The position numbers and the translations under genes are program-made. From assembly GCA_905199445.1 (NCBI GenBank), contig CAJKGK010000018.1:1-64000 (forward strand): a DNA stretch of 64,000 nucleotides, given 5' to 3'. The first letter of the stretch is position 1. Each line of letters begins with the position of its first letter. Source of the DNA: an uncultured Lachnospiraceae bacterium (GTDB taxonomy: Bacteria > Bacillota > Clostridia > Lachnospirales > Lachnospiraceae). A model generated the notes under the pieces. It did not search any database, was not told where the DNA came from, and saw only the letters and a program-made list of their open reading frames with translations. This document shows, one piece after another, positions 1 through 7,618 of the stretch.

Positions 1-54
1 GAACCCACGTATTCAGCTTGGAAGGCTGATGTTCTACCATTGAACTACACCCGC
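1..54 (-). tRNA. tRNA-Gly (anticodon TCC), 3' end beyond window edge
   Basis: Read on the minus strand, the segment begins GCGGGTG, has a D-arm with GTTCAATGGTAGAAC, and an anticodon stem-loop centred on CTTCCAA, giving anticodon TCC (glycine). The T-arm starts with GTGGGTTC and the gene runs off the left edge, so the acceptor 3' half is not visible. It follows tRNA-Pro by 26 nt and probably shares its promoter. Confidence 0.93.
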
Positions 55-78
55 ACATAATGTAAAATATTAATTTCA

Positions 79-154
<76 letters not shown>

Positions 155-203
155 AAGGTATCTCTTTCGCTGAGTTTTCTGTGCTGTCCTCAACGCAAGA
201 TAT

Positions 204-232
204 ACTTTACCATAGCTTCCTACATATGTCAA
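204..232 (-). promoter_or_regulatory. sigma-A promoter of the tRNA-Pro/tRNA-Gly operon
   Basis: On the minus strand a perfect TTGACA (227-232) is separated by 17 nt from TAAAGT (204-209). It lies about 50 nt upstream of tRNA-Pro, the right distance and direction for a stable-RNA promoter. The rest of 155-330 holds nothing else I can recognise. Confidence 0.7.
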
Positions 233-330
233 CACTTTTTTTGAATTTTTTTAATTTTTCGAAAAATAGTTACGATTCAACATTTTCCCGTGGCCATAAG
301 CCTCTATTTCCGGCATTTTTCAACATAGAT

Positions 331-813
331 TTACATATAACTCAAAGAAAAATGAAGTTCTCCAAATCGGTCAATTTCCATCAGAACAAATGAAAGTTTC
401 CGGCTCTCCTGACGCGGATAGGCAATGCTGCCTGGATTCACCGCAATAATTCCCGGCGTGGAATAATCGATCACCGGACAATGAGTGTGTCCGTACAGCA
501 CCACATCGCAGCCCAAAGCCATGGCCACATTTTTAATACGTTCATTTCCAAAGGATACGGAATACTGATGACCATGACACATAAAAATCCGATATTTTCC
601 AAATTCGATGATTTTCTCCTTTTCACATGGCGTGAAAAAATCATTATTTCCGCATACCATCTCTACAGGACACGGTGCAATATCCTCCAGGTATGCCTCT
701 GCACCTTCCAGATCTCCAAGATGGATAATAAGATCCACCGGCGCTGTTTTTTTTATGACTTTATCCAGATTCATATTTTTTCCGTGTGAATCGCTGATAA
801 TCAAAGCCTTCAT
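331..813 (-). CDS. YfcE/MJ0936-family metallophosphoesterase
   Basis: A 160-aa calcineurin-like phosphodiesterase of the small YfcE/MJ0936 family. The dinuclear-metal motifs are all present in order: D8-x-H10 (SDSHG), GD at 33-34 (HLGDLEG), GNND at 55-58, H80 (CHGH) and GHTH at 108-111. Members hydrolyse phosphodiesters in vitro; the physiological substrate is usually unknown. The start codon overlaps the stop of the upstream rdgB gene by 4 nt (ATGA), so the two are almost certainly translationally coupled; rdgB-yfcE pairing is common in Clostridia. Confidence 0.9.
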   Translation of the reverse strand: MKALIISDSHGKNMNLDKVIKKTAPVDLIIHLGDLEGAEAYLEDIAPCPVEMVCGNNDFFTPCEKEKIIEFGKYRIFMCHGHQYSVSFGNERIKNVAMALGCDVVLYGHTHCPVIDYSTPGIIAVNPGSIAYPRQESRKLSFVLMEIDRFGELHFSLSYM

Positions 814-1415
814 TGTTTCTCCTCCAGATATTCCCGGATCACACTTTTCATAGCTTCCAGCGCCTTGCCCCTGTGACTGATTTTATTCTTTATCTCAGCA
901 GACAACTGGGCCGTAGAACAGCCGTACTCAGGCACATAAAAGATAGGGTCATAGCCAAAACCATTTTCTCCTGCAGGCTCATAACCAATCTCCCCTTCGA
1001 TGGTTGCTCTGCGGCATACGGTATGACCATCCGGAAATGCAGCTGCAATGGCACAGACAAAGCGGGCGCTGCGCGCACTGCCCGAAGCCTGTGCCAGCTG
1101 ATCAATAATATACTGATTTTTCACCGAATACGGGGTATCCTCACCCAGAAAGCGGGCGGAATAAACCCCTGGCGCACCATTCATATAATCGACTTCAAGG
1201 CCGGAATCATCGGCCAGCACAAGGGTATGGGTCATGTGGTTAATCGTCCGAGCCTTGATCAGTGCATTCTCCTCAAAGGTTGTACCATCCTCCACAATAT
1301 CCACATCAATTCCCGCTTCTTTCATAGACAAAACCTCAACGGGCAGATCAGACAGAATCATTCGTATTTCTTTCATCTTACCGGCATTCCCGGTGGCAAA
1401 AATTATTTTTTCCAT
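810..1415 (-). CDS. rdgB: RdgB/HAM1-family XTP/dITP diphosphatase
   Basis: A 201-aa non-canonical purine NTP pyrophosphatase that hydrolyses XTP, dITP and ITP to the monophosphates and so keeps deaminated purines out of DNA and RNA. Visible family motifs: the N-terminal FATGNAGK nucleotide loop, LADDSGLEVD around residues 66-75, GENGFGYDPIF and the C-terminal SHRGKAL. Length is normal for the family. It overlaps the downstream metallophosphoesterase by 4 nt and the upstream protease stop by 13 nt, so at least the 1403-3133 gene, rdgB and yfcE are likely one transcript. Confidence 0.95.
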   Translation of the reverse strand: MEKIIFATGNAGKMKEIRMILSDLPVEVLSMKEAGIDVDIVEDGTTFEENALIKARTINHMTHTLVLADDSGLEVDYMNGAPGVYSARFLGEDTPYSVKNQYIIDQLAQASGSARSARFVCAIAAAFPDGHTVCRRATIEGEIGYEPAGENGFGYDPIFYVPEYGCSTAQLSAEIKNKISHRGKALEAMKSVIREYLEEKQ

Positions 1416-3133
1416 ATTTCATCTTCCTTTTTATCAGTAAACACCTTCAGACACACATTGCACTGGTACAAATTCTCAGCGGATTCCCACTGGCTTCCAT
1501 TATAACTGATATAACCTTCGCCGTCGGAAAGGTCGACGCTGCTTGTCATATCGCCAACTTCATACTCAATAGCAATGGGTCTGACAGAATCTTTTGTGTG
1601 TATTTTTACAATGACGGCAAAACGTTCCCCTGACTTAAAACAGGCAGCCCCGGGAAAAGAACAGGTATAATAGCCGGCCTGAGGAATATAACCGCTGCCG
1701 ATATATTTCATTTTATCAAATGACTGCACATCTGTAAAATCATTCACAATAAAAATATCATAATAATTTTCTTTTCCGGTTGTATAGAAAGAAACCGCAG
1801 ACAGCTGCTGATTACTCCCGGCCGTATAAACATTGGCAAACCAGGAAGTTTCCAAGCCGTATCCGATGGTGCCGACCCACCCTAAAAGATCACTTTGGTA
1901 AATATAGTCATATTGGTCCACAGGCTCTGCCTTTGTGTACGCCATGTTATTCAGTCCGATATTTGTATCCTCATAGGAAATATAAAAATAACCGTCCTCT
2001 CCGAATTCACTTCCCCAGCTGTTCCGGCAGATAAAGGCGCCATCCTTTGCGGGCGGAATATTAAAATTTTCCTTTGGATAAAAATCATCCCATCCGACAA
2101 TCACAATGTCGTGATTGGCAGCCGCATTTCCCGGATAATAATAAGAATCATGCTCCAGGCTGTAATAGGAAGAATCGCTGTCCGCTGTGGCCATATCTGA
2201 ATAAAAAGAACTTTGGACGCCGCCCTTATTTAAAATAATTTCTTTAATGGTATCATAATCTTTGGAACCAATATTGACCGCTTCCTGAACATGAACAGCG
2301 GCCTTGGCAGATTCATCGGTCTGACCGTCCCCATAAGGATCCAAAGCTTCCAGAACCGGCCCTTTCCATGATGCAAAATAAGCCAGTGCCATATTATAAT
2401 CACCACCATCCATCTGCCCTGCATTAAAGCCGGACAAAATACTTAAGTGATCCGCCGCAAAATCAAAAGGCTGCTCGGGCATCAGTGTAGATTCCAGCGC
2501 TCCGAGGGCAGCAAACGCCCAGCAGGTGCCAAAATTTCCCTGGCTGCGCACCGCCGTGACTCTGTTGTCACGGCGCATATCATACACAGACGGAAGCGCA
2601 GACGGATCATCCCCGGATACTGCATCCAAAGTTCGTATGGTCATTGTATTGGTATCTTCGTTCCACCGGCCCTCCATGCCCAGCCAATTGCAAAGCATGT
2701 CCACCGAAACAAACAGCTGTCCGCCCCGCTCAATCAATGGCTCCGGCATGGACAGCGGCTTCCCGTTGGCCGTATAATCGCTGCTTCCAACGGCTGCCAT
2801 CAAACGCTGCTCATCCAGTTCAAAAATCACCTGACACTGCGCATCAATCCGAACCTGAGTGTTAAACACCCTGGGTGCCATATAAACAGGAATCATCAGC
2901 TCCATATGTTCAGTCATATATGGCGGCTGATCAAACTCCGGCGTCAGATCCTGATCGTCTATGTATATCGTTATTTTCTTACTGTTGATTTCATCTGCCT
3001 TTTTGACGCCATAATACATCTCCAGTGCCTCAGCCGCCTGATCGCCACCCAGACTTCCAAAAATGCATCTATATACAGTCAGGCCCATGCCTGCGATTAA
3101 TAGTAAAACGAACAGCCGTTTTAAATACTTCAA
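1403..3133 (-). CDS. Secreted C1 (papain-like) cysteine protease with stalk-like N-domain and lectin-like C-domain
   Basis: 576 aa. Residues 1-28 form a signal/anchor segment. Residues about 50-170 resemble the copper-amine-oxidase N-like domain common on clostridial exported proteins. The papain core starts near 180: catalytic Cys204 in QGNFGTCWAFAA, His341 in NHDIVIVGWDD and Asn371 in CRNSWGSEFGEDGYFYISYE. The last 150 residues look like the lectin-like domain that follows the peptidase in many gut Firmicutes C1 proteins. No LPXTG is visible, so it is probably membrane-anchored or released. The stop overlaps the rdgB start by 13 nt, an odd pairing of a housekeeping gene with an exported protease. 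Function (host, dietary or cell-wall protein) is not deducible. Confidence 0.85.
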   Translation of the reverse strand: MKYLKRLFVLLLIAGMGLTVYRCIFGSLGGDQAAEALEMYYGVKKADEINSKKITIYIDDQDLTPEFDQPPYMTEHMELMIPVYMAPRVFNTQVRIDAQCQVIFELDEQRLMAAVGSSDYTANGKPLSMPEPLIERGGQLFVSVDMLCNWLGMEGRWNEDTNTMTIRTLDAVSGDDPSALPSVYDMRRDNRVTAVRSQGNFGTCWAFAALGALESTLMPEQPFDFAADHLSILSGFNAGQMDGGDYNMALAYFASWKGPVLEALDPYGDGQTDESAKAAVHVQEAVNIGSKDYDTIKEIILNKGGVQSSFYSDMATADSDSSYYSLEHDSYYYPGNAAANHDIVIVGWDDFYPKENFNIPPAKDGAFICRNSWGSEFGEDGYFYISYEDTNIGLNNMAYTKAEPVDQYDYIYQSDLLGWVGTIGYGLETSWFANVYTAGSNQQLSAVSFYTTGKENYYDIFIVNDFTDVQSFDKMKYIGSGYIPQAGYYTCSFPGAACFKSGERFAVIVKIHTKDSVRPIAIEYEVGDMTSSVDLSDGEGYISYNGSQWESAENLYQCNVCLKVFTDKKEDEIWKK

Positions 3134-3134
3134 C

Positions 3135-4295
3135 TTATTCCTCCCGTTTGACTTGCTTTGGAGGTTTTGGCCCCATAAACTGATAAAAATATGTTTTAAT
3201 CATACCATTATAAATCTTACGGTTTTTATCCGCACTCCGCCCGATATAGCGCTGCGCATCTTCATAAGAGGTCAGCACATACATGGACCAGGCATCCAGC
3301 CTGCCATAGGCCTCACCGATCTGCCGATACAGCCCGGGAAGCGCTTCTTTTTCCTCAAGCCGCTCACCGTATGGAGGATTTGTGATAATAAAACCATATT
3401 TTTTCGGATGTCTCAGTTCACTGACCGGACGCTGCTGAAAATGAATCAAATGATCCACACCAGCTGCCCTGGCATTTTCTCTGGCAATGCGTACAACCTG
3501 GGGATCAATGTCATAGCCCTGAATATCCATGTCTACATCATCCCGAATCAGATCCGAAGCCTCGGTCACGGCTTCATACCATGCCTTTTTACTGATGATA
3601 TTCTTCCAGTTTTCCGCAGTAAATTCCCGGTTCATTCCCGGAGCAATATTGGCCCCGATCATGGCCGCCTCAATGGGAAATGTACCGCTGCCGCAAAACG
3701 GATCAACTAAAATACGCTCCTTGCGCCATGGCGTAAGCATAATCAAAGCCGCAGCCAAAGTTTCGGATACCGGCGCCTTTCCGGTCAGCTTTCTATATCC
3801 CCGCTTATGCAAAGATTCCCCGGTTGTATCTAACGCCAGTGTCACTTCATCCTTATAAATAAATACTCTCAGCGGATACTCGCTTCCGCTTTCCTCAAAC
3901 CAGCTGATTTTATATTGCTGCTTCAGCCGTTCGACAATCGCCTTTTTGACAATGGACTGAATGTCCGAGCTGCTGAAAAGCTGGCTTTTGGCAGTCGACG
4001 CTTTTTTCACCCAAAATCTGGCATTCTGAGGGAGAAATTCCTCCCAGGGCACTGCCTTTGTTCCCTCAAAAAGTTCATCAAATGTACATGCCTTAAAACG
4101 GGCTGCACATAGCAGAACACGCTCTGCCGTCCTTAAAAACATATTGGCACGGCAGACCGCACCCATATCTCCTTTAAAAGACACTCTTCCGTCTTCCACA
4201 CGGGTAATTTCATACCCCAGATCCCATATTTCTCTTTTTAAAATAGCTTCCATACCAAAATGGCAGGGGGCAGTAAATTCATATTGTTGATTCAT
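3135..4295 (-). CDS. THUMP-domain class I SAM-dependent RNA methyltransferase (YpsC/RlmL-like)
   Basis: 386 aa. An N-terminal ferredoxin-like/THUMP module (about 1-160) binds RNA and a Rossmann methyltransferase domain follows. The SAM-binding loop is DPFCGSGTFPIEAA and the N6-amino-methylase catalytic motif is ITNPPYGERL. These match the YpsC/RlmL-N family that makes m2G in 23S rRNA; the exact base is inferred. It ends 1 nt before the protease gene starts, so they are co-transcribed. The ATG lies 26 nt from the nearest strong ribosome site, with a 7-bp GC hairpin in between (see the separate entry and finding). Confidence 0.88.
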   Translation of the reverse strand: MNQQYEFTAPCHFGMEAILKREIWDLGYEITRVEDGRVSFKGDMGAVCRANMFLRTAERVLLCAARFKACTFDELFEGTKAVPWEEFLPQNARFWVKKASTAKSQLFSSSDIQSIVKKAIVERLKQQYKISWFEESGSEYPLRVFIYKDEVTLALDTTGESLHKRGYRKLTGKAPVSETLAAALIMLTPWRKERILVDPFCGSGTFPIEAAMIGANIAPGMNREFTAENWKNIISKKAWYEAVTEASDLIRDDVDMDIQGYDIDPQVVRIARENARAAGVDHLIHFQQRPVSELRHPKKYGFIITNPPYGERLEEKEALPGLYRQIGEAYGRLDAWSMYVLTSYEDAQRYIGRSADKNRKIYNGMIKTYFYQFMGPKPPKQVKREE

Positions 4296-4333
4296 ATGTA
4301 TATCGAGGCGGCCTCATGGCCGCCATACCTCCT
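4293..4333 (-). promoter_or_regulatory. Ribosome-binding region interrupted by a GC hairpin, with a short overlapping reading frame
   Basis: On the minus strand AGGAGG is followed by TAT, then GGCGGCC-ATGA-GGCCGCC, then TCGATATACAT and the ATG of the methyltransferase. The 7-bp stem lies between ribosome site and start. The ATG inside the loop, 10 nt from AGGAGG, opens a 12-codon frame (MRPPRYTYESTI) that ends just past the methyltransferase start in another frame. Either the hairpin is looped out to restore spacing, or translation of the short frame couples to the main start. Confidence 0.45.
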
Positions 4334-4446
4334 GATTGATATAATGTCGTGCAAGATTGTGCTGTCTCTATCATTAATCTTTTAAACACAGCTATAGTAT
4401 ATACTGTTTATTCCGGCCAATCAATCACAGAATTTCACAAAATTCC

Positions 4447-4764
4447 TTAAAACTCCTGACGGATCCCCTCTAACGGACCCTTGTAGGCCATCAGGCCTCC
4501 AATCACACTAAGCACATCATAGCCTGCCCGATACATTTTTCTGGCAGCCAAAAGACTGGTAGCTCCCCGGTCACAATAAAGGATATATACTTTCTTTCTG
4601 GACAGACCGGTCATCTGACGGTCAAAATCTTCATATGGAATGTTTATGGCATTGGGAATATGACCATCATAATATTCCCGCGAGTCACGAACATCAATCA
4701 TACAATATCTTGAAGTATCTGTATATCTTTCAATATATTTCGCCGGAATTGTATCAAATCCCAT
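4447..4764 (-). CDS. Single-domain rhodanese-like protein
   Basis: 105 aa. A single rhodanese domain with the IDVRDSREYYDGHIPNAINIP signature and an active-site loop CDRGATS that supplies the sulfur-accepting cysteine. Such proteins move sulfane sulfur in the cytoplasm; the acceptor is unknown. I chose the ATG at 4764 because AGGTGA lies 6 nt upstream; an in-frame GTG at 4773 is the alternative. About 150 nt separate it from the methyltransferase, so co-transcription is uncertain. Confidence 0.85.
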   Translation of the reverse strand: MGFDTIPAKYIERYTDTSRYCMIDVRDSREYYDGHIPNAINIPYEDFDRQMTGLSRKKVYILYCDRGATSLLAARKMYRAGYDVLSVIGGLMAYKGPLEGIRQEF

Positions 4765-4801
4765 AAAATTCACCTGCTCTCTAAGTCCGTGGTTCCAGTC
4801 A

Positions 4802-4824
4802 GACGGCCCGGCTGGGATACCGTC
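4802..4824 (-). other. Hairpin in the leader of the rhodanese gene
   Basis: GACGG (4802-4806) pairs with CCGTC (4820-4824), and CCC (4807-4809) with GGG (4814-4816), separated by a small internal loop. No U-tract follows, so it is not an obvious terminator. It lies about 40 nt upstream of the rhodanese start; I could not fit it to a riboswitch consensus. Confidence 0.3.
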
Positions 4825-4966
4825 GGCTTCTCACGTCCTATATGCTTAATATATTCAGATAATTCGACAAATGTGTATCCAATCCTCCATCTTTATTTTC
4901 TATTCCGGTACTTTTCATATCTGTACCGCTTCACACTTTCTGACCTGCACTTTCCAAGCAGGAAAA

Positions 4967-5009
4967 GGGAGTCCCAGAACCTTAACCTTTTGGGGTTCCA
5001 TGGACTCCC
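4967..5009 (-). terminator. Probable terminator of the small repeat-protein gene
   Basis: GGGAGTCC...GGACTCCC with an inner AGAACC/GGTTCC pairing forms a long hairpin about 30 nt after the stop codon of the 59-aa gene. On the minus strand it is followed by CCCTTTTCC, a short U-run, so termination is plausible but not strong. Confidence 0.5.
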
Positions 5010-5036
5010 TTCTCCCATCTTCAGAAACCTGACTGC

Positions 5037-5216
5037 TTATCTTTCACCGTAGGAGCAGTCACTTGTGCTGTTGGAAGCAGACTCCCGGTCAAAGCAGTTT
5101 TTAGAAGCATTGTTTTTTGCACTGTTTCTGGATGCATTGTTTTTTACAGTGTTTTTAGAAGCACTGTTTTTTGCGCTGTTTTTAGATGCGTTGTTTCTTC
5201 CACAATTCTCTGTCAT
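5037..5216 (-). CDS. Small Asn/Ser/Lys/Ala-repeat protein (59 aa), unknown function
   Basis: A minus-strand reading frame of 59 codons opening with ATG at 5216, preceded by a near-perfect ribosome site (CAGGAGGAAAAATC). Residues 7-40 are made of short imperfect repeats such as NNASKNSAKN, NSASKNTVKN and NNASRNSAKN; the rest is CFDRESASNSTSDCSYGER. It has three cysteines, no hydrophobic segment and is strongly basic in the middle. A matching hairpin follows the stop. The composition is reminiscent of small clostridial spore or nucleic-acid-binding proteins, but I do not recognise a named family. The opposite strand is also open over this stretch only because of the repeats. Confidence 0.7.
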   Translation of the reverse strand: MTENCGRNNASKNSAKNSASKNTVKNNASRNSAKNNASKNCFDRESASNSTSDCSYGER

Positions 5217-5325
5217 GATTTTTCCTCCTGAGTTTTGTGTGACGTTTTATTACAGCTCATCCTTCATATGAAGTATTGGGCTGTACTTTTATTATGACCC
5301 CGGCGAAAAAAAATATTCTCAAAAC

Positions 5326-5877
5326 TTAATAAGTTTTTCGCGGAAGAAGCACCTTTTTAATATAAGCAAACGTATAACGTTCACCTTTCTTTTCCAGCAT
5401 TTTCAAAAGACGGACAAGTAATTGTCTTGTATCCTCATGAATCAAAATATAATCCTTTGTCAGATTATAGTAATTGAGCGCACTGGCATTGGTATAATTT
5501 TCCTTTTCGTAAACCTTTGATGCGGCAATTCTGTCCATAAACATCTCAATCACAAAATTCAACGGCATTTTCACGCCTGCCATATATTTGTCTTTGCCCA
5601 CGTCACACCAGTATTCATAATGGTGCTTATTCCGTCCCTTATGATGGAGCCAGGCACCGGAATAGCCCTTTTTTTCCCGCTCCGCAGCATTGGGGCTCCG
5701 ATTTCCCTGATAATAATAAACACCAGATAAAAATTCTGTGGGGCTGTATTTGGACAGGTCGTGAATCAGCCCCTGGCGATAAAGGCCTACAGCAAAACAG
5801 CCTTTCATCACAAGCCATTTATGATACGTAATGGTTTTAAAATGTCCCATCGCCCGTTTGGTCAAAGACATTTGCAT
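5326..5877 (-). CDS. DUF5662 family protein
   Basis: 183 aa. The sequence HDLSKYSPTEF (near residue 39) and HHKGRNKHHYEYW (near residue 78) give clustered His/Asp residues like a small HD-type metal site; this pattern matches the family I know as DUF5662, sometimes mis-annotated as catalase. No signal peptide or membrane segment. Start at ATG 5877, 18 nt beyond the galT stop on the same strand, so it is likely co-transcribed with galT. Function unknown. Confidence 0.65.
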   Translation of the reverse strand: MQMSLTKRAMGHFKTITYHKWLVMKGCFAVGLYRQGLIHDLSKYSPTEFLSGVYYYQGNRSPNAAEREKKGYSGAWLHHKGRNKHHYEYWCDVGKDKYMAGVKMPLNFVIEMFMDRIAASKVYEKENYTNASALNYYNLTKDYILIHEDTRQLLVRLLKMLEKKGERYTFAYIKKVLLPRKTY

Positions 5878-5895
5878 TCAATCATCTCCGTTCAT

Positions 5896-7404
5896 TCATC
5901 TCACCTGATCGATAAATTTCAAAAATGCATCCCGGCCCTGCGGATCCCGTTTATAAACACCGCACTGTTCAAGAATTGCGGCGTAAACAAAGCCAATTTC
6001 GTCCTCAATGATACCATCAATGTTTGCCTTGTTGATTTCCGGGTATTTTTCTCTGAGCATGGCCGCCCACTGTGCATGTTTGGCAATATTTTCCTGTTTT
6101 GAAATATCCGCACCTAAAAGCATGGCCGCTTTAAGGTCCTGCATTTCATTCTTTAAACGTGCCGGAAGTACAGCCAGTCCCATGACTTCGATCAGGCCTA
6201 TATTTTCTTTTTTAATATGATGAAATTCCGGATGTGGATGGTACACACCGTCCGGATATTCATCCGTTGTCAGGTTATTGCGCAGTACAAGATCCAGTTC
6301 AAACTTTCCGTTTCTCATCCGCGCAATCGGTGTAATCGTATTATGAGGGACACCATCTGTCTGGGCCAGAATCATCACAGACGCATCGGAATAACCTCTC
6401 CAGGAATCCAGAATCCGATCCGCCAGAGCCACAAGGCGGTCTGAATCCGCTCCGCTGATACGAATCACCGACATGGGCCATTTGACGATGCCTGCAGACA
6501 CGTCCTCAAATCCTTGAAATACCACCGGCTGTTCCACCGGTGCCTTGGCCATGGCAAACTCATAATGCCCGCCCTGGAAATGGTCATGGGTAAGAATCGA
6601 ACCGCCCACAATCGGAAGGTCTGCATTGGAACCGATAAAATAATGAGGGAAAAGTTTTACAAAGTCAAACAGCTTTACAAAAGCGCTGTGATCAATCTTC
6701 ATTGGTGTATGGGCACCATTAAATGCAATACAGTGCTCATTATAGTACACATAAGGTGAATACTGCAAAAACCATGGCTGATTATTCATTGTAATGGGAA
6801 TCACCCGGTGATTTTGCCTGGCCGGATGATTCAGGCGTCCTGCATAGCCTTCATTTTCCCGGCACAGCTGACATTTGGGATAAGCACTGGATTTCGCCTT
6901 AAGTGCGGCCGCAATGGCTTTTGGATCCTTTTCAGGTTTGGAAAGATTAATGGTAATATCTAAATCACCGTAATCTGTGGCCGTTATCCACTTCATATCC
7001 TTTTTAATCCGATACCGGCGAATATAATCCGTGTCCTGGCTGAAACGGTAATAATAGGCGGTCGCAGCCTCCGGACTCTGCTTATAAAGCGCATTGAACT
7101 GTTTGACAATCTCTGATGGTCTGGCTACAAGGCAGCCCATGATCTTTGTATCAAAAAGGTCTCTGCTCACAATACTGTCATCTTCCAGTACGCCACGGAC
7201 AATCGCATCATCAACCAGATCTTTTAAAATTTCTTCCAGACCGTCCGGATAAATCCCCTCTGCGCTTACATCAGCTTCTTCGAAATCATCCAGTTCCAAA
7301 ACTTCAAGCACTCTGTTGACGGTATAGGTATCATCCTCCGCCTGGATCAGTCCGGCCTCACGGGCATAGATCATCAACTGACATATTCTCTCATTAATAT
7401 TCAT
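5896..7404 (-). CDS. galT: UDP-glucose--hexose-1-phosphate uridylyltransferase (Firmicutes-type GalT)
   Basis: A 502-aa enzyme of the Leloir pathway that exchanges UMP between UDP-glucose and galactose-1-phosphate. It is the large Firmicutes type, unrelated in length to the 350-aa E. coli enzyme, and carries GGSILTHDHFQGGHYEF, the HIT-like His cluster expected around the covalent UMP-histidine. I chose the ATG at 7404 because GGAAAGGGGAAG precedes it; an upstream in-frame ATG at 7437 has no ribosome site. galK and galE are not in the window. It is divergent from an AraC-type regulator. Confidence 0.93.
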   Translation of the reverse strand: MNINERICQLMIYAREAGLIQAEDDTYTVNRVLEVLELDDFEEADVSAEGIYPDGLEEILKDLVDDAIVRGVLEDDSIVSRDLFDTKIMGCLVARPSEIVKQFNALYKQSPEAATAYYYRFSQDTDYIRRYRIKKDMKWITATDYGDLDITINLSKPEKDPKAIAAALKAKSSAYPKCQLCRENEGYAGRLNHPARQNHRVIPITMNNQPWFLQYSPYVYYNEHCIAFNGAHTPMKIDHSAFVKLFDFVKLFPHYFIGSNADLPIVGGSILTHDHFQGGHYEFAMAKAPVEQPVVFQGFEDVSAGIVKWPMSVIRISGADSDRLVALADRILDSWRGYSDASVMILAQTDGVPHNTITPIARMRNGKFELDLVLRNNLTTDEYPDGVYHPHPEFHHIKKENIGLIEVMGLAVLPARLKNEMQDLKAAMLLGADISKQENIAKHAQWAAMLREKYPEINKANIDGIIEDEIGFVYAAILEQCGVYKRDPQGRDAFLKFIDQVR

Positions 7405-7485
7405 TGTGCTTCCCCTTTCCAATAGACGTTCTGCCACCGAATAAGTTTTATTTTTCGGCTTTTTACCTGATTTATCGATAATTTC

Positions 7486-7514
7486 AGTGTAAGCCTTTTT
7501 TCAGAGCATCGCAA
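7486..7514 (-). promoter_or_regulatory. Probable galT promoter
   Basis: Minus-strand TTGCGA (7509-7514), 17-nt spacer, TACACT (7486-7491). It sits about 80 nt upstream of galT in the divergent region with the AraC-type gene. Confidence 0.5.
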
Positions 7515-7545
7515 TGTACAAATGTCCTTTTTATATGGATTTTTG

Positions 7546-7574
7546 TTGCACAATCGTCTAAATTTTTCTATACT
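7546..7574 (+). promoter_or_regulatory. Promoter of the AraC-type regulator
   Basis: TTGCAC (7546-7551), 17-nt spacer, TATACT (7569-7574), about 45 nt upstream of the regulator start. Good match to the sigma-A consensus. Confidence 0.6.
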
Positions 7575-7618
7575 GAAATCAACACTTTAGTACCTGGCAC
7601 AGAAAGGATAAGATCTGT

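Noticed and set aside
2447..3100. Long plus-strand frame opposite the C1 protease
   Set aside because: It is a shadow of the protease gene with basic, low-complexity translation and no ribosome site.
5065..5271. Plus-strand frame with LFFALFLDALF repeats, looking like a membrane peptide
   Set aside because: It is the complement of the 59-aa Asn/Ser/Lys-repeat gene, lacks a ribosome site, while the minus strand has AGGAGG and a terminator-like hairpin.
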